64,000 nt of DNA from Elysia crispata (Eukaryota; Mollusca; Gastropoda; Plakobranchidae), in the NCBI GenBank assembly GCA_033675545.1, contig JAWDGP010006598.1, positions 1-64,000 of the forward strand. The letters run 5' to 3'. The position numbers and the translations under genes are program-made. This document shows positions 45,101 through 57,100 of the stretch, one piece after another. Every line of letters starts with the position of its first letter. The first letter of the stretch is position 1. The notes beneath the pieces were generated by a model. That model was not told where the DNA came from and did no database searches. It saw only the letters and a list, made by a program, of their open reading frames with translations.

Positions 45101-48100
45101 CTTTCTCAAACTTGAGTCTTTATCAGACAAGAAGCTACTGTCAATTAACCCAGAGGACAAGTCTCATCACCTGCCCCTGAAATCAATTTATACTGGGAAA
45201 GAAACATCAAGTGTACTTTCATCTATGCACCTGGAAGACAAGACAGCTCTTCTTCAGACACTTCTGAATGCCTACGTTAAATGTGGTACTTACCTACAGA
45301 AAAAACTGCCAATTGAAAACAAGTTACTGCAAGCATTGTCAGCACTGGATCCGATTGCCCATGGCCATACAGCTGCAGAAGAAGCCATGAAAAAGCTAGC
45401 AGAGTACTTTCCAACATTAATTGGCCCAGAAAAAGAGGAGCAATTTACTTCAGAAGTGAGACAATACCATCTTTGTCAAAATCTTTCTCCCTCAGATGAG
45501 GTTCAATTGGACCACTGGTGGAACAATGTCATGAAAGAAATTGAAATACCAACACTGTCTTCTCTTGTCAAGGCATGCTTATCCATCTTTTGTGCCCCTG
45601 CAGTGGAACAATCATTTTCAATGATGAATCACATCATCACTGCCAAAACCAACAGGCTTGATATAACCACATATGCAGCATATCAAGGCATTAAATACCA
45701 CCTTCTAGCAAGAAAGATTAGTTCAATAGAGATGTTTAGAAGAACAGATATTGTGTTTAGCCCTGTAGATAAGGCCATGGTGTTTCATATCCAAACTGCC
45801 AGGCGAAGAGCAATGATGAATACAAGCCAAGGCTGCCGTGCAAAGAAAACAACAGCACACAAGAAGGCAGAGGAACAGATTGCTGCTATCACAAATAACA
45901 ATAAAAAGAGATCAGCAGAAGATATCAGTCTCTTGGAGCCACCGGCCCCAAAGAGATTGAAGTAATCTCCATATCCCTCTGTCGTACATAGCTGTAAATG
46001 GTGTAAATAGAGGTGAGTAATAGTATACCCCCCTCCGTGACCATCCTCATTTTTCAAGGAATTTGGGATCTTGGCTGTGGCATCTCTGCCTTACAGCAGC
46101 CCAAATATTTGTTCTAAATAATTTCATTTCAAGTGGGCTGAAAAAAATAATGACATGGGGAATCTGTAAGAAAAAAGACAACTTTTTAAATTAATTTTCA
46201 AAGTAGGCTTTTCTTTGTTTAACTCATTAGAGCTGGTTTTTCAACATATTATTTTCATCATGCTTTAAGCCGCACTAATATTTTCAATTTTCTTTTTTTC
46301 TTCTCTTATTTCTTTAAAATGCCTTTATCTGGCCACCATTTTAGGTTCAACGTTTACTGAAGGAAACTGAAGAGTTGCGTGGAGGCAGAGTTGTGAGAGA
46401 GGAATTGAACGTTTCTTCCAGTGAAGTATCCAGCTCATCTATCATCACAGAAAAGCTAGTCACCTTCAGGTGAGCCTTACCTTTAACTCACCCTACTGTC
46501 CTACTTTCCAAATGTCATGTTTTAACTTGTGCGCTGTAAACATATTGCGCACCGTTACTGCCTGGGTAATGCTTGATCGCAGTATAAAGAGTGCATGGGT
46601 TTTTCCGGTTACTATGCTTGAACACAATATTCTTACATGATACAATTCACAGAAGTCAGGTCAATCAATGGAAAATTTCACTATTCTATGAATGATTGTA
46701 AGATCTAACATGATTGGTTAGAGTTCAGAAATGGTAACCAATCAAGTTCCTTTTTATTTTAAGTTTGTGGGATGCCATGGACTTATTGGTCTATACTGAG
46801 GTGTGTACATGCCCTCAAGGCTAGGATTGTTAGGGAGTAAGAGTGGGCCTTTCTTTTTCACCGTTACTGGGGCTAGTAGGATATTGAGCTAGCATCTTGC
46901 TCAGCTATAGTATGTATGTGTGGTGAGCACAGTGCTTTGTATTGTTGTGAAGTACCTTAAGCCCGTGTGTTACATGTTCTGTATTAGTGTCTTGCTTGAC
47001 TTTCAGACCTGCGGCTAGCATCATGCTGGTCATTGGTGTAATAGAATTAGCATACTAACATTGACAAACATTTCAAAGTTGGTTGATTACATCTGAAGAA
47101 CAATATAATTATACTGAGTTGCCTCATAAGGCTGTTTGATCTTTGGGGTATTGCATAGCACTGGTACTAATCTAGTGATGATTGTGTGTCTGAAAACCAG
47201 TCTGACCCAGACCCTGCTATCGTTAGCACCTCTGCACTCCAGCTTGCTCAATTTCTGTTCAACGCTTTTCATTATTTCAACTTGATTTTCTCACCTTGGA
47301 GAGCCAAGAAAGAATTCAAATCATTGATCATGGAGACCTCCAGATACTTCCTCAATTCACTACTGATGATGGAGTCCCCCCAACTCCATTTATATTCATG
47401 TTCAAGGGACTCAGAGGAGAAAGGTTCTATCTCTATCTCTCTCGCTCTCAACCTCCATCTTTCTCACACTATCGTCATCTTTATTTGACAGTCTGCAATC
47501 TACTCATTCTTAGAATGTTGGTCTTTTCTATTTTCTCTGTCTCTCTCCATTCTTTCCCCAGTCTTAAATTTCCAATTAATTATACGTGTCATGTAAAAAT
47601 TTGTTACAACTATAGATCTAGAAATAATAGCGATAAATACCAAAAACCATACATCAAAGGCAAAGCCATGGCTTGCTAGTCAATATCTAGATTTAGTCAA
47701 GAATGACACTCTTCCATATAATATAGGCTAACACACAGGAACGTCTTTGTGTGTTTTGCATGTGTTAAACATTCTTTGTCCGGCTTCAATGATACCATGA
47801 GCTTTCCAGTGGTACTATTTTTATCCTTTGAAAACCGAACTGATTTTCAATGCGGCGAAACAAAACTTGCTATATTGAGCATGTACAACATATGTACACA
47901 GTGCATGGGACACCCTTCAGATAGGCCTGTATGATGTATGTACACAGCACAGTGGAGTGGTTAATTTAAATTACACACATGGGATGTTTATAAATTATTT
48001 TAAAAAACTATTGGTTTTGACATAGTCTTTTATCCAAGCAACAAAACCATATAGAGAAAAATAGATAATTCAAAGTTAATAATCCTCTGTAGGATGGGTC

Positions 48101-51100
48101 ACTAAATTAAACAAAAGTATGTTTGCTTAAAGCTCTTTATATCAGCTTTCAGAAAATGTTTTTTTTTATGGAGTTTATACTTCACTCGTGCATCACTGCT
48201 GAAATAGAACCAAACACTTGCTGCCATGAAAACTCACTTCTGTCTAAATTGCCTAAAGCTTTGGGATTAATCTACATTATAAAAGACAAATTTGATATCT
48301 TCCTCCAGTGTTTATTACCAAACCACATATGTTCAGTGATGCAGTTTACTGAATTTTGATTTTCCAAGACCAGTGTCTCATGGGGTACAAAAAAAAATGA
48401 AAGAGAAGTTATGGATTTAGGCTAAAAAATGGTCTTGCAAGTTCATCATATTTTTATTGTAATTAATTCAACAAAATTTTTTTGACATTTTTTTTATGAT
48501 GAAGCAAATAACATTGAAAAGACTGCTATTAGGACATATTATTATTGTAGAATTATAAATTTATAAAACATGTTATTTTACTTTAACTCCCTTGTGGTTG
48601 AGGGTCTGGAGAGAATATGCGCACTTGTACAAGGTTTGGCTTTTTTGGATATCTTTAAAAATTAAAAAAAGAAACTAATCTCAATCAAAATTTTGAAACA
48701 TATAATAACAACTCATGCTGGTTTGAATGAAGTAAAGAATAAAAGGATATCTCAAAAGATGATTTTTATGTAATTTTTCTAAAACACCACAAATTTTCAT
48801 TTGGTTTACTTTTAGATCTAGATCTAGATTCGGAACTATCCTCCTCTGAATCACTGCTTTCTTCAATTTCTAGTTTGTAATCATCTTCACCCACTTCTAG
48901 ATCACTATCACTTTCTTCTGATTGCTCAAATACTTCAAAAACGTTTGTTTTTTTCCGATTATTACTCCGTTTAGAAACCAGTTTTCGATTTAATTTCTCT
49001 CTCTGACCTCTGAAGGAGTGTTATCTCTTTCTGTCATAAACAAAAAATGCGAAGGCATATCAATACATACTTTGCATGGAGAAATAATTATACTACCCTT
49101 AAGGATGTTTCCAGTGGCTTTAGCGGGATTAGTATAGGAGTTATCGGAGTCAAAGTCTATCCTGTAGATGCAATGGGGAAGTGCCCCAGTAACAAGAGGC
49201 CTATCCTGTCACTGTAATGGGAAATGCATCAAGTGAGTTACTGGAGTGGAAAACTGACCATAAAGGAACAAATTTGACCTATTCCAGTGTGAAGACCGAA
49301 ACATCATGGAAAATATGCAGTTCATCCGGAGCAGCGTTTACGATTGTGAACACTACTTCTGCTTCTTTTGTATATATCTAAGATATCAGCCAAATCCACT
49401 AATTGTCAATTGTAGCATATTGTTAAGCATATTAGATCTTAGTTTATCCTTGTTAAGGCTGATTGATTACATTACACATGCTTTAACAATTTGTCAATTG
49501 TTTAGTTAAATAGATAAAACATTTTTGAATTAGCTCTTGAAGTTATTTCTTCATACAATTAAAAAGATGTCTTATTATCAAATTTTAACTTCTAGCTCAT
49601 TTTTCTAATTAAAAGGACCAGTAAAATCTTGATATATTGCAGATCTGAAATATTTCTCTGAGTAAGAAGTATTTTATTTTGCGATTCTTTTCTTCACACT
49701 AGAAATATTGAGGAACTTCAAAAACAAAATGAGAAGCTGATAGAAGTTTGCAGAGAACTAAGTGAGAAAAGAGAACTGGAGGAAAATGAGGCAACTACAC
49801 AAAAGTAAGACTTTACCATCTTCTATTCTGTTAGAAAGAACTGAGTGGAAAAGATTTCATGATGATTAATTTATTGATTTTTTTAAATTTGCTCAGATCA
49901 TGTCAAGGTCATTTCATAAGCTTTACTTACAGATGAGATATGACACTGTCAATCTTGGCTTGAACTCGAGGTCTGTTTTAGGTGTTTTCATTGAACTGTC
50001 ATTTGTAGGCCTTGATATCAGGCTGAGTGAGGAGGTATAAATTGAAGAGTTAAGACTTACATTTTATGATTATACTTACCACCATTAGAATGCGACTTCA
50101 TTATGGGCTAGGGAGTTTGCCTCTTTTGTGTCAAGTAGGGTTTTTTGGCTCAACGTAACTTTCAAGAACATTGGGATGAATTTGGAAAAAGGAACCTTTG
50201 TCTTAGCTGCAAAATTAAGATAAAGATAAAGATAGAGGACTATAAAGTTAATATTTGATGTAAGTGATTTTTTTTGCCATCTACTGCTAATAGGAGAGAT
50301 GCAACCAATGTGCAACTCATGCTGCAACCTTTGTAATTTTAAGAATTTTATGTTTTAGTTGTAAAATACCAATTGCAGATAGATGCTGATCATAGACATC
50401 TTTTCTACAATCATCATCATTTGTCTGGTCTATTGAAAATGTTGAGCCATAAATTCCCACTAGCTTTATTATATGACACTTTCAATGATCAGTTAATATC
50501 TGAAATTTTATGACAGTCTATGAGATTAGATTTTCTCTTTCTCATTTTTTTTTAAAGTTAGAATAGTTTTTTTCTTTGCTCAAGTGGATTATAATAAAAA
50601 GAAGATAGTGTTCAATGCAACATAGTAAAACCCTACATAATAAACATTTTGAAAACCTGATTTTACCCATTTTCACACTTTTCGCCTTATAAATAATAAT
50701 CTAGGTTTCGGCTTGGATCACCATGCTGGGAGAAGAAGAATGAATTGTCTGGAGATTTTTAATCTTATCTATTGCCACAACCCCCACCCCCAACCCCTCA
50801 TGCAATGCTTCATTGTATTTCATGAATATTTTTCAGATCTCTAACTTTTAGTAGATTCTAACAAGCAAAATTCTATCAAAGCTAATGGCAACTTTTTAAA
50901 AGTAGGTCTCTTATATTCTGCCACAATTGGAGTGACTGTCATCTCACTTTTCCAGCAAACCATAAGGATGATTAGAGGGTAAATTAGGCATGCAGGCAAA
51001 GTTACCCAACTTGTTTAGGTTTAGGACAAATAGGCATGCATCTTTTTGTTCCACTATTCAGAATGCAAGAGATGAAGCAACAACTGGATTTTGCAATGAG

Positions 51101-54100
51101 TGAGTTAGACCATTTGAAGGATTCCAGGGCTCGCCAGGCAGAAATGGTGAGGATTCAAACGAAAACATATTTTAGATTACTGATGAGATTTTTGGGATCG
51201 CAACAATCTACATTTTTCATTGAGGTAGAATCTAACATTGAATGATTATATATAAATATTAAAGAATTTTTTTTTCTTTTTTTTTATTTTGATTTAACCT
51301 TAACTTGATTTTACAACCAAAATTGTGTTTAAAAATTATGTCAATTTTAGAACTCAAGCCCTTTTTATTTTGTTATTTTAAATTCTAGCACCATTTGTCC
51401 TATTTTCAGAATTGTTGGTTAGCCATTTTAATATAATTATATTACAATATGCATATTGTCATCCATGCTCTACACCGCTAAATAGGTTAGCTGAGATTTC
51501 TCTTCCTCCCATCTCCACAGGTGGAATCTATTGTCCGCCAGCGTGATATGTACAGAGTGCTTTTGCAGCAAGGCGGATCCCTAGATGATGTGAGTCACAC
51601 TGCTCTTTTTCTTTACTTGAATTTCTGTGTTGCGGTGCCACTCATGCAATTGCACACTCTAATTCATAGTTAGCAATTAGCCAAGCACAAGTATTTTGTT
51701 TGGTGTGTTCAAAAAGTTTGATCATACATTTGAAATGAAAGTGAGGGAGGATATAAACCTCTTAGTGTCATCAATCTTCTCAACACTGGCTCATATGAAT
51801 CTTAGCTTGAAAGTTCTGAAACTAATGCTGATATCAAACTTAAAAAAAAAAAATCAGATAATATATCAAACAGTCATTCATTAAGTATGCTTGTCTCTCT
51901 AAGTGGCAATGGTGGGCTTGCAATGCTGGAACTGAGGTCTGGAATGACCTTTTATGGTAAGCTCAAAATCCCTCTTTGTTGGATTGGTTTGGGATCTCAT
52001 CTTTATAGCTCATTTGAAATGTGATTATCTTTGTTTCATTGTAGAATTAAATTTCTCCAACCATTGACTCCTTACTCTCTTCTCCGTAACCCCCAAGTAT
52101 TTTCATTTTTTTCATGAAAAGATGCTTTTGAGCAGTTGCTTGAGAGAGAATGTATCCAAAAGAAATTTGGTCCCAAAGGTTATGTTTTTTATGAACAGCC
52201 TTATTATTTGTTGCAGTTATATTTTTTTGGGGTCTTTGGTGGTTAAGATCAAAGTTCATTATAATTATGTATCTTAAATGCATTTATATACATTTAAGGA
52301 GATCATAAATTGTGGAAGAAAATCTATATTTTTTTAATTTCCATTTCAGACCCATTTAGTTATGACATTTTGTCTCCTCCAATTATGTTGCAGGTCCCTT
52401 CCATGGCTCATGTGACCTCCACTCCTAAGCAGCCACCAGCAACCAGCGCTGCTTCCTCGCAGGTTAGGGAAAATGGGGCTGATGTTGAGGCCAAGAGCAA
52501 AGAGCTAGAAGAAGCTAGAAAGGCTCTGAAAGAGCTGAAAGCAGAATTTGATGCCTACAAAAAAGACCGGGCAGAGAATGAAAGGTGAAATTTAAATGGT
52601 CAAATGCATTGCTGAGGAGGTAAATTATGTAATGCAGCTGTTCTTATATCCCAGGAGAATACAGCTTTTTAAAGAATTATTTTTTATTTGATTTTCAAGC
52701 ACTAACTTGATTTAAAAAAAAAAAAAGGAAAATTATTTTTACAAATGTTGGATGAACTTCATGAACTGCACAGATTTTTGGTTTAACCTGCATTTTCTTA
52801 CATACTGAATTTTAGATGCAGAAAATCTCCATTTCTTCATTTCCTATTAGCAAATGTGCCACTACCATCAAGATCTTGAAAAAAAGAAAAAAAAGGTTTC
52901 AGTTAAGTCACTAACCTTGTAAGTTTGCCTCAGAGTGTTCCTCGGGTGCAATTAAAAACAGATTCAATGTAAATGTGAATCATACTGAAAGTTCTAAAGT
53001 TAAAAATTCACATGCATGGTCTCATTCAAACTACTATAATCAGCTAATCGTTTTAGCCAAATCACATATAAGCAAATTATGTGAGCATCAACTTTCAAAT
53101 CCAAAAACTTGTTGACAACCTCATCAAATACCTTTGGGATTCAATCAATCAGGTGTCCTGCTCTTTATCGTAGATCCCTCGTCTCTTATAGTGCTTCTGC
53201 CACTCATCATGCATTTATCCATTTTGTTAGTCCATCCAACATCTTTTTTCTGTTTTCCCACTGCTGCATTTCCTTTCAACCATTCTAGTTGTCACAAAAT
53301 GTACTTGTTTCTTTCTTCTCATTACATGGCCAAAAAATGTTGCCTGACGTTTACACATTCTATTTATGGGTGATCTTGTTGTGTCAGTTTCTTGTAACAT
53401 GGTTTTGTTTGATTTTTTGCAGTCCATGAGATTTGTAGCATTCTCCATAGCAAACACATTTCTTTTGCTTCAAGTTTCTTTTGTATCTGTTTTGAAATTT
53501 CTCAGGCCTGGCATCCATACACCAAGATAGGTTTAACATAGCACTCCATGGCTCTTTTTCTTCTTGTTGTTTCCATCACTTGGTATTAATTAAGTGTTTG
53601 AATTGATCCCTTTAATAAAGATGCTGATCTGAAGACACTCATTGTTTTGATTGAAGACCATTACTTCTTTTTGTTCTTCTTTCTCTGCTCTCAAGTTTTG
53701 AGATTATAAACATCTTAAATAAGTTATTATGAAAGAGCCAAAAAATTTTATTATCTTGTTCATTAGAATACTTTAGTTGCATACTATAGAAGTCCTTAAT
53801 AAAATGACTTGTCACAAGTCTGCATGCTTTGATCCAATTTTTCTGCTTAAACAAAAGCATGAAAGTGTATTCTGTTTGTTGCTTTAGGATGCTGAATGAA
53901 AGCAATGAGAAAATAAAGCAGAACTTGGCAGATATGAGAGTCAACAATACCAAGTTGAATACCCAGGTTGGTTATTGTGTGGATATTTATGTAACAAATT
54001 GAATATTACATGTGTAAGAGATTACCCAGGGAAGGAAAAGAATACTTCTGTTTTGAAATGTTGACCTTGTCATCCAATGTGATTTATTTTGTTTACCTTT

Positions 54101-57100
54101 AAAAAAAAAGAGGAGGAATTGATAAACTTTCATTCACTCTTATTAGTAAATTATTAGTAAATATGTAATCTCAGAAAAAAAGAAAAGAATATCCTTTTTA
54201 CTTATGGACAAACTTGAAATGTATTTTAAAGTGAAATTTTATCCATAATATAGAAAGAGTATTGAGATTTAAAAAGAATGTCAATAAAAGTGCTGTTTTA
54301 AAATGGTTCACAATTTTTTTTTTTTATTGGTGTTTAACAGTGTAGGAAAAAATGCGATGAGGTTGTAAAATAGTTTGCTTCTCGGACACAAAAAAAAACT
54401 TTTTTCATCTTTTTAAACATTCATTTTCAGCTCAATTTTGCAACAGAGCGTTACAAGATAGTCCAAGACAATGTTGCTGGTTACAAGAAAGAAATTAATC
54501 TCCTGCAAGAGAGGAACCACCTACAGGCTTCAAATATTCATAAACATGAATCTGCCATTGCTCACCTCAAGGAGGTTGGTATGAAAGGAATTTGAATAAG
54601 AACTAATAAAAAAGGGAAGTGCTATCCACACTTCTGTCTTTCTGAAAACAAAGGAGCATTGCCAAATTATATATAGTGAAGTTACATATTGAGCAAAAGA
54701 CTTATAAAAATAATAGTTTGATAGCTTGACTGGGCTCGAGTATTTCAGAATTTTAACCTATAGCAGCTATTAAAAAGTATTTTAAATTCGTTTTCCTTTT
54801 CTTTTTTGTCTTTTTTTAAATAAATAATGCTTTAAGTATATGTTTACAACTAAGCCATAAGGATGGCAATCAAAATAGTTTTTTGTAACACTGCTGCAAA
54901 GATGCACTTATGTAACTTTTATTTCATAGTAACCTTGTGAAATTGGTTATCACTTTATTTTACTGACTTAATTTTTCCTTACTAGAAGGGTAAAATATAC
55001 CAATTGTTTGTATGCTGAGCCCATTATTGTATACTTTTTTTTAGATTATGGTCTCAAGTAGTTTGTTTTATTTCTAGTCTTATATAACATGTGGCTCAGG
55101 ATCATGACTAAATCATCATATCCGCCTATACAGCATTAAAGAGGTAGAGATACTTTTCAAAGTTCAAATAAAATATTTTTAAGTTGTATGGTATTTTTTT
55201 CATGGACTATATGGTCATATTATTTCATTGAATGAATTCATAATTCAACAGCTTTATCAAAGAAAAAGCAATTGGTAGGCTACATCTATGAAATAGCCTA
55301 AGAATCAAATGGTAATAGGCGGCACCATTCTGCTAGCGAACGATTTGTTGACTTACTCAGTCCTTCAGGCTCTGAAAGGCTAAGAGTAGGAACAAGTTCT
55401 GTAAGAATTGAGTGACTTATTCTTTTTTCCTAAAAAGAAATTCACCTTTTTTCTTTTATTTCAAATAGAAACCATCATGAAATATCAATTTGTTTGCCTA
55501 CCCTTCACCCTTGCTTTCAGTTTCCCCAATCTACTTTAACTATGAGTTGGTATGGATTTCTGTGTTCTCTATTTTTAGGAGCTGATGGGAGCGAAAGAAA
55601 ATGTTGCCAGGTGGCAGGTGCAGGTGGAAAACCTGAAGAAAGAGAAGGAACTTCTCAAGAATGCAGAGAGTAGGCTTGCCATGGAGCTAGAGAGCATCAG
55701 GAGGGAACACAGTGCCCAGGCTATGCTAACAGCAAGTCTGCAGGCTATTCAGGTTTGTGCCTTCTTAATAAAATCATTCTGCCTAGACGTACAGCTTTAC
55801 AGATGAGCATATTCTTTTAGCACATGTAAATATATACATATACTTTTTGTGGTTGAGTGATTATTAACTTATTATCAAAATTCATAAGAGAGTAAAAAGC
55901 CAAGAGTCTTGGAGAGAAAGTATGAAATAGACCAAGAGTAAGGAGAAAGGTACTGTTTTCTAATCTTTCATTTGTATTGTGAAATATGTAGTTGATCGTG
56001 TCAAGTATCTCTTATTAAAAAGTTTTCATTGAGCATGGCAGATTGGATAAGTTGATACCTCAAACTGATCTCCAGATCTAAAAATTACTCTCTCTAGAAA
56101 TTAAAAGTTCAATTTTTGTCTCACTATAATAATTGTATGATTGTGTTCTCAGCCTCCCCTCCCCCAAAAAATTAAAAAGACGAAGATGATTATAACCTGA
56201 ATAGCCATTTAACACTGTCATTGATAAATGTTATGTACAGAAATAGTTTACTTATTAACATAAATGCCATGAAGATTGCAGCATTTTTGCCTTGGTGCAA
56301 AAATGAATACATGCCTTCCCTCAGGAAATTTTGATCAATCAAAGGAAGTCATTTTGTGACATTCTTAATTCGTTCGACTTTATTAATGAATAACTGTCTT
56401 ACACAATGTCTTTTTGAAGTTCTAAAAAAGTGGTAATCTGAAGGAGCGAAATCTGCACTATGTGGGGGATGTGAAGAACCTCCTAATGGTGTTGCTGAAG
56501 GCTGTCTTTACTCAGTTTTGTTTATGCTGTTACATTGTCATGCTGCAAAATCACACCTTGTTTCAGTTGACCATGTCGTTTTCAATATATGGCCTCTCAG
56601 TGTCAGTCTGTCCAAAATTTGGCAGTATCTAATAGCATTAACAATTTAACCTTGGGGTAGAAAGTCCACAATTAAAACATGTGTGGACGTTTGTGACAAC
56701 AGGTGTTTCTATATCATGGAATCTTGCTTCATCTCTCATGTTGTGAGATCTATGCATGTTTCATCTTGTGTTCTCAAACTCTCCAAAAAAATCTGAGAGA
56801 TCGCATCTCAGCATTATAATGTCCCAGATTGTCTCCATCAAGCCACATTAGATCATTAATAGCATCCCTCTTATTAGTCATAAGAGTGACAGGCTTCTGA
56901 TTGCATAGGTATATGGTAATCTATCACTTATTTGTCTACTTTCTGATATCTCAGTTCCTCAATTCATTTTTTAATGAACAATTGTCTTCGAAAAAATAAT
57001 GATAACGATTCATTAAATCCTGAACTCTGTATCTCCTGTTTTCACAAATCAAATGATGAGGTGAGCAATTTTTTTGTGTTTATGATGATTTGAGACGGCC

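Larger units (their letters stand above)
42898..46088 (+). mobile_element. hAT-like DNA transposon, broken, in TPR intron 16
   Basis: The tips CAGAGATGCTACA (left, 42898) and TGTGGCATCTCTG (right, ending 46088) are inverted repeats. The flanks repeat CCTTAC directly (42892-42897 and 46089-46094), a 6-bp match where hAT usually makes 8. Inside, one reading direction carries a zinc-finger-like N-terminus, an RNase-H-like region (FNIDESTAKGK, then VLSDSASYMR) and a C-terminal hAT dimerisation-type region (CAPAVEQSFSMMNHI). The coding part is spread over four open pieces, broken by stops near 43770, 44439 and 44849 and by at least two frame changes, so no whole transposase is made. Confidence 0.75.

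Noticed and set aside
47296-47679. A 127-codon frame in TPR intron 17
   Set aside because: No recognisable domain, its composition turns into low-complexity Ser/Leu sequence, and it lacks splice context.
53639-53953. A 104-codon minus-strand frame
   Set aside because: It is antisense to TPR exon 22 and the neighbouring intron, with no recognisable features.
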